Assembly (NCBI RefSeq): GCF_006349365.1
Contig: NZ_CP040899.1
Coordinates: 2,728,001-2,792,000, forward strand
Length of the DNA: 64,000 nt
From: Georgenia wutianyii
GTDB lineage: Bacteria > Actinomycetota > Actinomycetes > Actinomycetales > Actinomycetaceae
Direction of reading: 5' to 3'
Shown here: positions 6,975-17,444 of the stretch, in pieces
How positions within the stretch are numbered: position 1 is the stretch's first letter
Layout of the letters: each line of letters begins with the position of its first letter
The notes under the pieces: model-generated
Told to the model about the DNA's origin: nothing
What the model saw: only the letters and a program-made list of their open reading frames with translations
Databases searched by the model: none
Made by a program: the position numbers and the translations under genes

Positions 6975-9560
6975 CTAGGCCTGGGCGGCGCTCACCAGCG
7001 CGAGCTCGGCGGTGCCGGCGATGAGCTCGTGCACCGGCACGATGCGCACCGAGTATCCGAACGAGCCGGAGAACTCGAGCTCGACCTCGCCGTGGTAGCC
7101 GTAGCGGCCACCCTCGTAGGTCTCGACCAGCTGGAGCGGCCGGGTGGCGACGTCGACGAGCGTGTCGTCCTCGTCCACCCGCCCGGTGACGAGCTGGACC
7201 TCGACGTCCTGCGGGCGCAGGCCGCCGAGGGTGACGTAGGCGCTGACGCCGACGACGTCACCGACCTTGACGACGTCCGCCACGCCCGTGGACTCGACGT
7301 GGTCGACGCGGACGCCGTGCCACGCCTCGCGCACCCGCGCCTTCCACTCGGCCAGGGCGGTCGCACCCGCGTAGCCGGCACCGTTGAGGGTGCGGTAGGA
7401 GCCGGCGACCGGCGTGTAGAGCCGCTCGACGTACTCGCGGACCATGCGGGTGGCCTGCACCTTCGGGCCGAGCGTGGCGAGGGTGTGGCGGACCATCTCG
7501 AGCCAGTGCTGCGGGATGCCGTTCTCGTCACGGTCGTAGAACCGCGGCACGACGGTGTCCTCGAGGAGCTCGTAGAGCGCGGCGGCCTCGAGCGCGTCGC
7601 GGCGCTGGTGGTCCTCCACGCCGTCGGCCGTGGGGATCGCCCAGCCGTTGCGGCCGTCGAACCACTCGTCCCACCAGCCGTCGAGGATCGAGAGGTTGAG
7701 CGCGCCGTTGAGCGCGCACTTCATGCCGGAGGTGCCGGACGCCTCGAGCGGGCGCAGCGGGTTGTTCAGCCACACGTCACAGCCCGGCATGAGGGTCTGG
7801 GCCATCTCGATGTCGTAGTTCGGCAGGAAGACGATCCGGTCGCGCACGCCCTCCTCGTCGGCGAAGCTCACGAGCTTCTGGATGAGCCCGATGCCCTGCT
7901 CGTCGGCGGGGTGGGACTTGCCGGCGACGAGGATCTGGATCGGCCGCTCGGGGTCAGTGAGCAGCTTCCGCAGGCGCTCGGGGTCCGAGAGCATGAGCGT
8001 GAGCCGCTTGTAGGTCGGCACGCGGCGGGCGAAGCCGATGGTGAGGACGTCGGGGTCCAGGACGTCGTCGACCCAGCCGAGCTCGGCGGGCGAGGCGCCC
8101 CGGTCGAGCCACGACTTGCGCACGCGGCGGCGCGCGGACCTCACGAGCGCAGCGCGCAGCGTGCGGCGCGTGGCCCACAGCTCGGCGTCGGGGACGCCGC
8201 CCTGCTCGGCCGGCAGCAGCCATCCCTCGCCGCCGGCGATCTGCTCGGGGGTGAGGTGGGACTCGGCCATCGCTGTGAAGGCCGGGTCGGTCCACGTCGG
8301 GCCGTGCACGCCGTTGGTGATCGAGGTGATCGGCACCTCGCTGACGTCGAAGCCGGGCCACAGCTGGTGGAACATGCCGCGGGAGACCTGGCCGTGCAGC
8401 TTGGCCACGCCGTTGGCCAGGCGTGCGGTACGCAGGCCCATGACGGCCATGTTGTAGACCGACAGGTCCCCGCCCTCGAAGTCCTCGGTGCCGAGGGCGA
8501 GGATCTTGTCGACCGGCACGCCGGGCAGCTCGGCCGAGCCGCTGAAGTACTCGCGGACGAGGTCGCGGGAGAAGCGGTCGATGCCGGCGGGGACCGGGGT
8601 GTGGGTGGTGAAGACGGTGCCGGCGCGGACGGCCTCGAGGGCCGCCTCGAAGCTCAGGCCCTCGGCGGTGACGAGCTCACGGATGCGCTCGATGGCGAGG
8701 AAGCCGGCGTGGCCCTCGTTGGCGTGGTAGACCTGCGGCGTCGGGCCACCGGTGAGGCGGGCGTGCAGGCGCAGTGCCTTGACACCGCCCATGCCGAGGA
8801 GGAGCTCCTGCTTGAGCCGGTGCTCCGCGGAGCCGCCGTAGAGGCGGTCGGTGACCTTGCGGGTCACGTCGTCGTTCTCGGTGACGTTGGAGTCGAGGAG
8901 GAGGAGGGGCACGCGGCCGACGTCGGCCCGCCACACCTGGGCGTGCAGCTGCCGGCCGCCGGGCAGCGACAGGCTCACCCGGGCCGGGGTGCCGTCGGCC
9001 TCGCGCAGCAGCGTGAGCGGGAGGTTGTCCGGGTCGAGCAGCGGGTAGGTCTCGTGCTGCCAGCCCTCGCGGGTGAGGGACTGCTTGAAGTACCCGGCGC
9101 CGTAGAGCAGGCCGACGCCGATGATCGGCACCCCGAGGTCGGAGGCGGACTTCAGGTGGTCGCCGGCGAGGATGCCCAGGCCACCGGAGTACTGCGGCAG
9201 GACGGCGGTGATGCCGAACTCCGCGGAGAAGTAGGCGATGGCGTCGGGCTTGTCGGGGGCGTCGTACTGCTGGAACCAGCGGGGCTGCTCGAGGTAGTCG
9301 CGCAGGTCGGCGTCGAGCTCCCGGACCCGGGCGACGAGCGCCTCGTCCCGCGCGAGCTCCTCCAGGCGCGTCTTGCCGAGCGCGCCGAGGAGCTTGATCG
9401 GGTCACCATGCACCTCCGCCCACCGTTCTGGGTCGAGCGACTCGAAGAGCGCCCGGGTGGGCTCGTGCCACGAGAACCGCAGGTTCTGGGCGAGGGTGTC
9501 CAGCGGAGCGAGGGGCTCGGGAAGGACCGTGCGGACGGTGAATCGGCGGATTGCTCTCAC
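6975..9560 (-). CDS. glgP: alpha-glucan (glycogen/maltodextrin) phosphorylase
   Basis: The 861-residue GT35 enzyme releases glucose-1-phosphate from alpha-1,4-glucan. The N-terminal region (L-D-T-L-A-Q-N-L-R-F-S-W-H) is the DUF3417-type opening of actinobacterial phosphorylases. The PLP lysine is in S-G-T-S-G-M-K-C-A-L-N-G (about residue 614), followed by the conserved D-G-W-W-D-E-W segment. The start is a GTG at 9560 with only a weak ribosome site. The gene is divergent from glgE, so opposite promoters share 9561-9721. Together with GlgX it would mobilise the glucan made by GlgE and GlgB. Confidence 0.95.
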   Translation of the reverse strand: MRAIRRFTVRTVLPEPLAPLDTLAQNLRFSWHEPTRALFESLDPERWAEVHGDPIKLLGALGKTRLEELARDEALVARVRELDADLRDYLEQPRWFQQYDAPDKPDAIAYFSAEFGITAVLPQYSGGLGILAGDHLKSASDLGVPIIGVGLLYGAGYFKQSLTREGWQHETYPLLDPDNLPLTLLREADGTPARVSLSLPGGRQLHAQVWRADVGRVPLLLLDSNVTENDDVTRKVTDRLYGGSAEHRLKQELLLGMGGVKALRLHARLTGGPTPQVYHANEGHAGFLAIERIRELVTAEGLSFEAALEAVRAGTVFTTHTPVPAGIDRFSRDLVREYFSGSAELPGVPVDKILALGTEDFEGGDLSVYNMAVMGLRTARLANGVAKLHGQVSRGMFHQLWPGFDVSEVPITSITNGVHGPTWTDPAFTAMAESHLTPEQIAGGEGWLLPAEQGGVPDAELWATRRTLRAALVRSARRRVRKSWLDRGASPAELGWVDDVLDPDVLTIGFARRVPTYKRLTLMLSDPERLRKLLTDPERPIQILVAGKSHPADEQGIGLIQKLVSFADEEGVRDRIVFLPNYDIEMAQTLMPGCDVWLNNPLRPLEASGTSGMKCALNGALNLSILDGWWDEWFDGRNGWAIPTADGVEDHQRRDALEAAALYELLEDTVVPRFYDRDENGIPQHWLEMVRHTLATLGPKVQATRMVREYVERLYTPVAGSYRTLNGAGYAGATALAEWKARVREAWHGVRVDHVESTGVADVVKVGDVVGVSAYVTLGGLRPQDVEVQLVTGRVDEDDTLVDVATRPLQLVETYEGGRYGYHGEVELEFSGSFGYSVRIVPVHELIAGTAELALVSAAQA

Positions 9561-9721
9561 CTTTGCGAGTGTAGACCGAACGGCCGGAAAATTTTCATGC
9601 GCTTACGGTTCCGTTGCAGGACGGGTCGCCCGCACGCCTCGAACCGGGACAAACGGGCCGCCGGCGGCCGCTCGCCGGTGCTGCGGTCGACCTCGGCCCG
9701 TCGCGTCGATAGGTTCGTGCC
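9561..9721. promoter_or_regulatory. divergent glgP/glgE promoter region with an AT-rich palindrome
   Basis: This 161-base gap separates the divergent degradative (glgP) and synthetic (glgE operon) genes. It contains the perfect 10-bp palindrome GAAAATTTTC (9587-9596), striking in such GC-rich DNA and 27-36 bases upstream of the glgP GTG. It could be an operator or an UP-like element for glgP. No regulator is identified from sequence; the nearby MalT-like protein is a candidate. Confidence 0.45.
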
Positions 9722-11821
9722 GTGAGCCCAGCACGCACGACACCCTCCCGTCCGTCGCCGGCCCCGAGCCCGCTCGCGGCTTCCGGCGAGCCACCCCGCC
9801 CGGCGTCCCCGACGCCCATCGGCCGCATCCCCGTCATCGAGGTCTCCCCCGTCGTCGAGGGGGGCCGCTGGCCCGCGAAGGCCGTGAGCGGGGAGGCCGT
9901 CCGCGTCCGGGCGACCGTCTTCCGCGAGGGGCACGACGCCGTCGCGGCCACCGCCGTGCTCGTCCGCCCCGACGGCACGGACCACACCGCCGTGACGATG
10001 ACCCCGGTCGACCCCGGCCTGGACCACATGGAGGCCTGGCTGGTCCCCGACAGCGAGGGCGACTGGTCCTTCCGCGTCGAGGGCTGGTCCGACCCGTACG
10101 GCACGTGGCTGCACGACGCGCCGCTCAAGGTCGACGCCGGCGTCGACGTCGAGCTCATGCTCACCGAGGGCGCGCTGCTCCTCGAGCGGGCGGCCGCGCG
10201 GGCGGACCTGCCCCCCGGGGACGTCGCCGTCCTCACCGACGCCGTCGCCGGCCTGCGCGACGCGAGCCGCCCCGCCCCGGCACGGCTGGTGGCGGGCACC
10301 TCCCCGGAGGTGCGCGCGGTGCTCGCCGCCCACCCCGTGCGCGAGTACGTGACGCCCAGCGCCACCTACCGGCTGCGCGTCGACCGCCCGCTCGCCCTCA
10401 CCGGCTCCTGGTACGAGTTCTTCCCCCGCTCCGAGGGGGCGTACTTCGACCAGGAGTCCGGCAGCTGGGTCTCCGGGACGCTGCGCACCGCCGCCGAGCG
10501 GCTGCCGGCGATCGCCGAGATGGGCTTCGACGTCGTCTACCTCACCCCGGTCCACCCGATCGGCACGACGAACCGCAAGGGCCGCAACAACACCCTCACC
10601 GCCGAGCCCGGGGACCCGGGCTCGCCCTACGGCATCGGCGCCCCCGAGGGCGGCCACGACGCCATCCACCCCGAGCTCGGCACCTTCGCCGACTTCGACG
10701 CGTTCGTCGCCCGCGCGCGCTCGCTCGGGATGGAGGTGGCCCTCGACATCGCGCTGCAGGCCTCCCCCGACCACCCCTGGGTCACCGAGCACCCCGAGTG
10801 GTTCACCCGGCGCGCCGACGGGACGATCGCCTACGCGGAGAACCCGCCGAAGAAGTACCAGGACATCTACCCGCTGAACTTCGACAACGACCCCGAGGGC
10901 ATCTACCAGGCCGTGCGGGACATGCTCCAGGTGTGGATCGACCACGGCGTCACCGCCTTCCGCGTGGACAACCCGCACACCAAGCCGCTGAGCTTCTGGG
11001 AGCGCATCCTCACCGACGTGCGCGCCTCCCACCCCGAGGTCGTCTTCCTGTCCGAGGCGTTCACCCGGCCGGCGATGATGCGCACCCTCGCGGCGATCGG
11101 CTTCCACCAGTCCTACACGTACTTCACCTGGCGCACGACGAAGAAGGAGGTCGGGTCCTACCTCCTGGAGGTGTCGAACGAGACCTCCGACGTCCTGCGC
11201 CCGAGCTTCTGGCCGACGACGCACGACATCCTCACGCCCTACATGCAGACCGGAGGGGCCGCCGCCTTCGCCATCCGCGCGGTGCTCGCCGCCACCGGCT
11301 CGCCGACGTGGGGGATCTACTCCGGCTACGAGCTCGTCGAGAACGTGGCCCGCCCCGGCGCCGAGGAGCAGATCGACAACGAGAAGTACGAGTTCAAGCC
11401 GCGTGACTGGGCCCGCGCGCAGGAGACCGGCATCGCCGCGCTCCTCACCGCCCTCAACGGGATCCGCCGGGGCCACCCGGCCCTCCAGCGGCTGCGCGGC
11501 CTCACGGTCCACCCGACCTCCGACGACGCGACGATCTGCTTCTCGCGGCACCTGCCCGCCCACCTGTCCCCCACGGGCCAGGACGACACGGTCGTCGTCG
11601 TCCTCAACCTCGACCCGTTCAGCACGCGGGAGGGCACCATCGAGCTCGACCTGTCCGCGCTCGGCCTGCCCGAGCCCTCCCAGGGCAGCGACCCCGGCAC
11701 CCCGCTCCTCACGGCGCGCGACGAGCTCTCCGGGCAGACCTTCCTCTGGGGCCGCACCCCCTACGTCCGACTCGACCCGAACCACAACTGCGCGCACGTG
11801 CTGGCGGTGAAGCCGCTGTGA
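9722..11821 (+). CDS. glgE: alpha-1,4-glucan:maltose-1-phosphate maltosyltransferase
   Basis: The 699-residue GH13_3 enzyme extends alpha-1,4-glucan with maltosyl units from maltose-1-phosphate. The catalytic residues appear as Asp416 in F-R-V-D-N-P-H, Glu445 in L-S-E-A-F-T-R-P and Asp502 in T-T-H-D-I-L-T. Their spacing (29 and 57 residues) equals that of characterised GlgE enzymes (D394/E423/D480 in the Streptomyces enzyme). The motif N-R-K-G-R-N-N is also typical. The start is GTG at 9722 after a low-complexity Pro/Ser/Ala leader, so the exact N-terminus is uncertain. The stop overlaps the treS GTG in a GTGA, giving tight coupling in the glgE-treS-pep2-glgB operon. Confidence 0.97.
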   Translation: MSPARTTPSRPSPAPSPLAASGEPPRPASPTPIGRIPVIEVSPVVEGGRWPAKAVSGEAVRVRATVFREGHDAVAATAVLVRPDGTDHTAVTMTPVDPGLDHMEAWLVPDSEGDWSFRVEGWSDPYGTWLHDAPLKVDAGVDVELMLTEGALLLERAAARADLPPGDVAVLTDAVAGLRDASRPAPARLVAGTSPEVRAVLAAHPVREYVTPSATYRLRVDRPLALTGSWYEFFPRSEGAYFDQESGSWVSGTLRTAAERLPAIAEMGFDVVYLTPVHPIGTTNRKGRNNTLTAEPGDPGSPYGIGAPEGGHDAIHPELGTFADFDAFVARARSLGMEVALDIALQASPDHPWVTEHPEWFTRRADGTIAYAENPPKKYQDIYPLNFDNDPEGIYQAVRDMLQVWIDHGVTAFRVDNPHTKPLSFWERILTDVRASHPEVVFLSEAFTRPAMMRTLAAIGFHQSYTYFTWRTTKKEVGSYLLEVSNETSDVLRPSFWPTTHDILTPYMQTGGAAAFAIRAVLAATGSPTWGIYSGYELVENVARPGAEEQIDNEKYEFKPRDWARAQETGIAALLTALNGIRRGHPALQRLRGLTVHPTSDDATICFSRHLPAHLSPTGQDDTVVVVLNLDPFSTREGTIELDLSALGLPEPSQGSDPGTPLLTARDELSGQTFLWGRTPYVRLDPNHNCAHVLAVKPL

Positions 11822-13656
11822 GCCCCACGAACCCCGCACGCTCGCTGGCCGCCCGCACCGACCCGATCCCGCGCCTGGGACAGGGCGAGCGCCCCGGACT
11901 CACGCCCGACCCGGACTGGTACCGCACCGCGGTGTTCTACGAGGTGCTCCTGCGCGCCTTCGGCGACTCCGACGGCTCGGGCACGGGTGACCTGCGCGGC
12001 CTCATCGACCGTCTCGACTACCTCCAGTGGCTCGGCGTCGACTGCCTGTGGATCCCGCCGTTCTACCCCTCGCCGCTGCGCGACGGCGGGTACGACGTCT
12101 CGGACTACACGGCCGTGGCCTCCGAGTACGGGAGCATCGAGGACTTCCAGGAGCTGCTCGTCGAGGCCCACGCCCGCGGCCTGCGGGTCATCATCGACCT
12201 CGTCATGAACCACACGAGCGACCAGCACCCGTGGTTCCAGGCCTCCCGCTCCATGCCCGACGGGCCCTACGGCGACTTCTACGTGTGGAGCGACGACAAC
12301 ACGAAGTACTCCGACGCCCGGATCATCTTCGTCGACACCGAGACGTCGAACTGGTCCTTCGACCCGGTGCGGCGTCAGTACTACTGGCACCGGTTCTTCT
12401 CCCACCAGCCCGACCTCAACTTCGAGAACCCCAAGGTCGTCGAGGCGATGCACGACGTCGTGCGGTTCTGGTGCCGGCTGGGCGTGGACGGCTTCCGGCT
12501 CGACGCCGTGCCCTACCTCTTCGAGGAGGAGGGCACGAACTGCGAGAACCTGCCCCGCACCCACGAGTTCATCCGTGAGGTGCGGGCGATGGTCGACCGG
12601 GAGTTCCCGGGCACCGTCATCCTCGCCGAGGCCAACCAGTGGCCCGAGGACGTCGTGGAGTACTACGGCACCGACGAGTCCCCCGAGTGCCACATGTGCT
12701 TCCACTTCCCCGTGATGCCGCGTATCTTCTACGCGCTTCGCGAGCAGCGCTCCCACGCGATCCGCGACATCCTCGCCGACACCCCCGACATCCCGCAGGG
12801 CGCGCAGTGGGCGACGTTCCTGCGCAACCACGACGAGCTCACCCTCGAGATGGTCTCCACCGAGGAGCGCGCGGCGATGTACGGCTGGTACGCCGAGGAC
12901 CCGCGGATGCGGGCCAACGTCGGCATCCGGCGCCGGCTCTCGCCGCTGCTGGGCAACTCCCGCAAGGAGATCGAGCTCGCGCACGCGCTGCTCCTGTCCC
13001 TGCCCGGCAGCCCGTACCTCTACTACGGCGACGAGATCGGGATGGGCGACAACATCTGGCTGCCCGACCGCGACGCGGTCCGCACGCCGATGCAGTGGTC
13101 CCCCGACCGCAACGCCGGGTTCTCCACCGCCGACCCGGGCAAGCTCTACCTGCCGCTCGTCCAGTCGCTCGTCAACCACTACCAGGCGGTCAACGTCGAG
13201 GCGCAGTACGCGACACCGACCTCCCTGCTCCACTGGGTCCGCGGCATCCTCGAGGTGCGGCGCAAGCACCCGGTGTTCGGCACGGGGTCCTTCCGCGTCC
13301 TGGACACCGACAACGACGCGGTCCTCGCCTACCTGCGGCAGAACGAGGACGAGGCGCTGCTGTGCGTCATGAACCTCGCCAACACCCCGCGGGCCGCGCG
13401 CATCGAGGCCCCCGGGTTCGGCGGGCGGCGACTCACCGACATCTTCGGCGGCGCCGTCTTCCCCGATGTCGACCCCTCCGGCTCGGTGACGATCACCCTC
13501 GGCTCGCGCGACTTCTTCTGGCTGCGTCTGGAGCAGGCGGCGCTGCCCGCCGCGCCGGTGGACCCGGCCACCGCGCCGTCGGCCGAGCCGGCCGAGGCCC
13601 CCGAGCCGGTCACCGTCGCCGCCCAGCTGCCGCCGGCCCCGCCCAGGGGGACCTGA
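11818..13656 (+). CDS. treS: trehalose synthase (maltose alpha-D-glucosyltransferase)
   Basis: The 612-residue GH13_16 enzyme interconverts trehalose and maltose. It contains W-I-P-P-F-Y-P-S-P, the nucleophile Asp229 in F-R-L-D-A-V-P-Y, the acid/base Glu271 in L-A-E-A-N-Q-W-P and Asp339 in R-N-H-D-E-L-T. Its length suits a stand-alone TreS; the last 30 or so residues are a Pro/Ala tail, and the maltokinase is a separate gene rather than fused. The GTG start overlaps the glgE stop by four bases and the stop shares one base with the pep2 ATG (TGATG). In this operon TreS supplies maltose for Pep2. Confidence 0.97.
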   Translation: MSPTNPARSLAARTDPIPRLGQGERPGLTPDPDWYRTAVFYEVLLRAFGDSDGSGTGDLRGLIDRLDYLQWLGVDCLWIPPFYPSPLRDGGYDVSDYTAVASEYGSIEDFQELLVEAHARGLRVIIDLVMNHTSDQHPWFQASRSMPDGPYGDFYVWSDDNTKYSDARIIFVDTETSNWSFDPVRRQYYWHRFFSHQPDLNFENPKVVEAMHDVVRFWCRLGVDGFRLDAVPYLFEEEGTNCENLPRTHEFIREVRAMVDREFPGTVILAEANQWPEDVVEYYGTDESPECHMCFHFPVMPRIFYALREQRSHAIRDILADTPDIPQGAQWATFLRNHDELTLEMVSTEERAAMYGWYAEDPRMRANVGIRRRLSPLLGNSRKEIELAHALLLSLPGSPYLYYGDEIGMGDNIWLPDRDAVRTPMQWSPDRNAGFSTADPGKLYLPLVQSLVNHYQAVNVEAQYATPTSLLHWVRGILEVRRKHPVFGTGSFRVLDTDNDAVLAYLRQNEDEALLCVMNLANTPRAARIEAPGFGGRRLTDIFGGAVFPDVDPSGSVTITLGSRDFFWLRLEQAALPAAPVDPATAPSAEPAEAPEPVTVAAQLPPAPPRGT

Positions 13657-15044
13657 TGGCGACGATGACGCCGTCCTTCGACCAGTTCCTCCCCGAGTGG
13701 GTCGCCCGGCAGCGCTGGTACACCGCCAAGGGGAACGCACCGCAGCTGCGGCGCGTCGGAGGGCTGCGCTACCAGGACCCCGACGGCGAGGTCGGCATCG
13801 ACACGTGGCTGCTGCGCGACGACTCCGGGCCCGAGCCGGTGCTCTACCAGGTGCCGCTCACCTACCGCGGCGCGCCGGTGCCCGGGCTCGAGCACGCGCT
13901 CGTGGCCGAGGCGGAGCACTCCGAGCTCGGCCGGCGGTGGGTCTACGACGCGTGCCACGACCCGGTCGGTGCCCGCGTCCTGCTCGACACCATCGTCGAG
14001 GAGCGGGCGGTGGACTCCGACGCCGGGGCCGCCCACGGCCACGCGACCGGCCATCGCGCCGGGGGTCCCGGCGCGATGGGCGCCCACACCCGCGGCGAGC
14101 AGGTGCGCGTGCTCACCGGGGAGCAGTCGAACACCTCGATCATCCTCGAGGGCGAGGACGGCCCGCCGGTCATCTGCAAGGTCTTCCGCGTCATCGGCCA
14201 GGGACGCAACCCCGACGTCGTCGTCCAGGAGGCGCTGGCCGACGCCGGCAGCACCCGGGTGCCGGCCCCGCTCGGTGATCTCTCCTGCACGTGGACCGGT
14301 CCCTCCGGGGAGGAGCAGCAGGGTCACCTCGCCTTCGCCCAGGAGTTCCTCCCGGGCGTCGAGGACGCCTGGCGGGTCGCCGTCCGGGCCGCCGTCGCCG
14401 GCCAGCGGTTCGCCGCGGGCGACCTCGGTGCCGCCGTCGCCTCCGTCCACCGCGACCTCGCGGCCGCGTTCCCCGTCCACGAGGCGACCGCGCCGGTACG
14501 CACCCGGCTGCGCTCGACGTGGGACGACCGGACGACCGCCGCGCTGCTCGCGGTGCCCGACCTCGAGGAGCTGCGCGAGGCTGTCGGCGCCGTCTACGCC
14601 CGCGCCGAGGCGGCCCCGTGGCCCGCCCTCCAGCGCATCCACGGCGACCTCCACCTCGGCCAGGTCATCGAGGCACCCGGGCGCGGCTGGCTGCTGCTCG
14701 ACTTCGAGGGCGAGCCGCTGCGGCCGGTGCCCGAGCGCACCGCCCCGGACCTCGCCCTGCGCGACGTCGCCGGCATGCTGCGCTCGCTCGACTACGCGGC
14801 CGGTGCCGCGCGCCGCCAGCACGGCGCCGACGTCGCCGAGGAGTGGGTGTCCGCCGCCCGGGCGGACTTCCTGGACGGGTACGCCCGTGAGACCGGCCAC
14901 GACCCGCGCGAGCACGCCGAGCTGCTGGCTGCCCTCGAGCTGGACAAGGCGCTGTACGAGGCGGTCTACGAGGTGCGCAACCGGCCCGACTGGCTGCCGA
15001 TCCCCCTCACGGCGGTCCGGCGGCTGCTCGGCGCCACCACCTAG
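13656..15044 (+). CDS. pep2: maltokinase Pep2
   Basis: The 462-residue protein has an aminoglycoside-phosphotransferase-like fold and phosphorylates maltose to maltose-1-phosphate, the GlgE substrate. The N-terminal cap ([15 protein letters not shown]) is the maltokinase signature. The kinase core shows [10 protein letters not shown] (catalytic loop) and L-L-D-F-E-G-E-P (metal-binding Asp). Residues around 120-140 are a His/Gly/Ala-rich insert. The ATG shares one base with the treS stop. glgB follows 44 bases downstream. Gene order matches the complete TreS-Pep2-GlgE route from trehalose to glucan. Confidence 0.95.
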   Translation: MATMTPSFDQFLPEWVARQRWYTAKGNAPQLRRVGGLRYQDPDGEVGIDTWLLRDDSGPEPVLYQVPLTYRGAPVPGLEHALVAEAEHSELGRRWVYDACHDPVGARVLLDTIVEERAVDSDAGAAHGHATGHRAGGPGAMGAHTRGEQVRVLTGEQSNTSIILEGEDGPPVICKVFRVIGQGRNPDVVVQEALADAGSTRVPAPLGDLSCTWTGPSGEEQQGHLAFAQEFLPGVEDAWRVAVRAAVAGQRFAAGDLGAAVASVHRDLAAAFPVHEATAPVRTRLRSTWDDRTTAALLAVPDLEELREAVGAVYARAEAAPWPALQRIHGDLHLGQVIEAPGRGWLLLDFEGEPLRPVPERTAPDLALRDVAGMLRSLDYAAGAARRQHGADVAEEWVSAARADFLDGYARETGHDPREHAELLAALELDKALYEAVYEVRNRPDWLPIPLTAVRRLLGATT

Positions 15045-15088
15045 GATTCACGCGGCGGGACCAGGGCCCTGATGGAAGAGTGGAGAAC

Positions 15089-17326
15089 ATGACGAAGAAC
15101 GACGAGCGACCCGTGCATGCCCCCGGCGTGCCCACGCCGCAGCCCCCGCGACCGGCCCCCCTGCCGGTCGACAGCGGGGTGCTCCGCGCGGTGAGCACCG
15201 GCCTGCACCATCAGCCCCACGACGTGCTCGGCGGCCACGTCGGCGAGGACGGCGTGACGATCCGCGTCCTGCGCCCGCTCGCCGACGCCGTCGTCCTCGT
15301 CACCCCGGAGGGCCGCCAGTCCTTCGACCACGAGTACGAGGGAATCTGGGTGACCACCCTGCCCGGCTCCCACGTGCCCGACTACCGGGTCGAGGTCCGC
15401 TACGGCCCCGACACCCACCTCACCGACGACCCCTACCGGTTCCTGCCCACCCTGGGCGACCTCGACCTCCACCTCATCGCCGAGGGCCGGCACGAGGAGC
15501 TGTGGACCGTGCTCGGCGCACACGTGCGCCGCTACCTCTCCCCGCTCGGCGAGGTCACCGGCACGTCCTTCGCCGTCTGGGCCCCCAACGCGCGGGCCGT
15601 GCGGGTCAAGGGCGACTTCAACTCCTGGGACGGGCGTCAGACGGCGATGCGCTCGCTCGGCTCCTCGGGTGTGTGGGAGATCTTCGTTCCCGGCGTCTCG
15701 TCCGGCGCCCGCTACAAGTTCGAGATCCAGCACCGCGACGGGTCGTGGCACGAGAAGGCCGACCCGATGGCCCGCGCCACCGAGCACCCCCCGGCGACGG
15801 CGTCGGTCGTCACCGAGTCGCAGTACGAGTGGGGCGACGCGCAGTGGCTGGAGCGGCGCGCCGCGACCGACCCGCACCAGGGCCCGATGAGCGTCTACGA
15901 GGTCCACCTGGCCTCCTGGCGTCCCGGCCTGAGCTACCGCGACCTCGCCGTCGACCTCGTCGACTACGTCGCCGGGCTCGGGTTCACCCACGTGGAGTTC
16001 ATGCCCGTGGCCGAGCACCCGTTCGGCGGGTCGTGGGGCTACCAGGTGACCTCCTACTACGCCCCGACCTCGCGGCTCGGCGGCCCGGACGACTTCCGCT
16101 ACCTCGTCGACGCGTTCCACCAGGCCGGCATCGGCGTCATCATGGACTGGGTCCCGGCCCACTTCCCCAAGGACTCCTGGGCGCTGGCCCGGTTCGACGG
16201 CACCGCGCTGTACGAGGACCCGGACCCGCTGCGCGGCGAGCACCCCGACTGGGGCACGCTGATCTTCAACTACGGGCGCCGCGAGGTGCGCAACTTCCTC
16301 GTCGCCAACGCCCTGTACTGGCTCGAGGAGTTCCACATCGACGGCCTGCGGGTCGACGCCGTCGCCTCGATGCTCTACCTCGACTACTCGCGCGAGCCCG
16401 GCCAGTGGCGGCCCAACGAGCACGGCGGGCGGGAGAACCTCGACGCGATCAGCTTCCTCCAGGAGACCAACGCGACCGCCTACCGGCGCGTGCCCGGCAT
16501 CGTCATGATCGCCGAGGAGTCCACCGCGTGGCCGGGCGTGAGCGCGCCGACGAGCCACGGCGGCCTGGGCTTCGGGCTCAAGTGGAACATGGGCTGGATG
16601 AACGACACCCTGCAGTACCTCGCAGAGGAGCCGATCAACCGGCGCTACCACCACGGGGAGCTCACCTTCTCCCTCGTCTACGCGTTCTCCGAGCAGTTCG
16701 TGCTGCCGCTGAGCCACGACGAGGTCGTCCACGGCAAGGGCTCGCTCCTGCGCAAGATGCCCGGCGACCGCTGGCAGCAGCTCGCCGGGGTGCGCTCGCT
16801 GCTCGCCTACCAGTGGTCCCACCCGGGCAAGCAGCTGCTCTTCATGGGCGGGGAGTTCGCCCAGGAGGAGGAGTGGGCCGAGGCCCGCGGCCTGGACTGG
16901 TACCTGCTCGACAACCCGGCGCACGCGGGCATCGCGGACCTCGTCCGCCGGCTCAACGACGTCTACCAGGCGCACCCCGCGCTGTTCGCCGACGACTTCA
17001 CCCCCGCCGGGTTCCAGTGGATCGAGGCGGGCGACGGCGACCACAACGTCATCAGCTACCTGCGCACCGACCCGACCGGGCGCGGCCGCGACGTCGCGTG
17101 CGTCATCAACTTCGCCGGCGTGCCGCACGAGGGCTACCGGGTCGGCCTGCCGCAGGCAGGCGCCTGGGTCGAGCTGCTCAACACCGACGGCGAGGAGTAC
17201 GGCGGCTCGGGCGTGGGCAACCTCGGCGTCGTCCACGCCGAGGAGCTGCCGTGGAACGGCCGGCCGGCCTCGGCCCGCCTGCGCGTGCCCCCGCTCGGCG
17301 CCCTCTTCCTCACCCCGGCGGAGTAA
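15089..17326 (+). CDS. glgB: 1,4-alpha-glucan branching enzyme
   Basis: The 745-residue GH13_9 enzyme adds alpha-1,6 branches to the GlgE product. The N-terminal N1 and CBM48 modules (with [13 protein letters not shown]) precede the catalytic barrel. The nucleophile is in L-R-V-D-A-V-A (about residue 423), the acid/base in I-A-E-E-S-T (about 476), followed by [11 protein letters not shown]. The 53-residue spacing equals E. coli GlgB D405/E458. I prefer the ATG at 15089, eight bases after GGAAGAG, over the GTG at 15080. It is the last gene of the glgE operon and ends before an inverted 18-bp repeat pair. Confidence 0.96.
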   Translation: MTKNDERPVHAPGVPTPQPPRPAPLPVDSGVLRAVSTGLHHQPHDVLGGHVGEDGVTIRVLRPLADAVVLVTPEGRQSFDHEYEGIWVTTLPGSHVPDYRVEVRYGPDTHLTDDPYRFLPTLGDLDLHLIAEGRHEELWTVLGAHVRRYLSPLGEVTGTSFAVWAPNARAVRVKGDFNSWDGRQTAMRSLGSSGVWEIFVPGVSSGARYKFEIQHRDGSWHEKADPMARATEHPPATASVVTESQYEWGDAQWLERRAATDPHQGPMSVYEVHLASWRPGLSYRDLAVDLVDYVAGLGFTHVEFMPVAEHPFGGSWGYQVTSYYAPTSRLGGPDDFRYLVDAFHQAGIGVIMDWVPAHFPKDSWALARFDGTALYEDPDPLRGEHPDWGTLIFNYGRREVRNFLVANALYWLEEFHIDGLRVDAVASMLYLDYSREPGQWRPNEHGGRENLDAISFLQETNATAYRRVPGIVMIAEESTAWPGVSAPTSHGGLGFGLKWNMGWMNDTLQYLAEEPINRRYHHGELTFSLVYAFSEQFVLPLSHDEVVHGKGSLLRKMPGDRWQQLAGVRSLLAYQWSHPGKQLLFMGGEFAQEEEWAEARGLDWYLLDNPAHAGIADLVRRLNDVYQAHPALFADDFTPAGFQWIEAGDGDHNVISYLRTDPTGRGRDVACVINFAGVPHEGYRVGLPQAGAWVELLNTDGEEYGGSGVGNLGVVHAEELPWNGRPASARLRVPPLGALFLTPAE

Positions 17327-17360
17327 CCCCGCGGAGCAGTCCCGGGCGCCCCGCCCCTGA

Positions 17361-17407
17361 CCGCCGAGAGCTGGATCGTGCACGGTGCACGATCCAGCTC
17401 TCGGCGG
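17361..17407. repeat. 47-bp near-perfect palindrome built from an inverted pair of 18-bp units
   Basis: Two 23-bp arms (17361-17383 and 17385-17407) are exact inverse copies separated by one base. Each arm holds the unit CGAGAGCTGGATCGTGCA. The structure sits between the convergent glgB and thioredoxin-fold genes, where it could form a very stable hairpin and act as a bidirectional terminator. The same unit recurs at 24067-24084 with one mismatch, and related units make the arrays at 40.4 and 44.3 kb, so it is more than a one-off terminator. Confidence 0.85.
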
Positions 17408-17444
17408 TTGTGGGGTGCCCCGCCGGGGAGCGGGGGGCGGGCTG

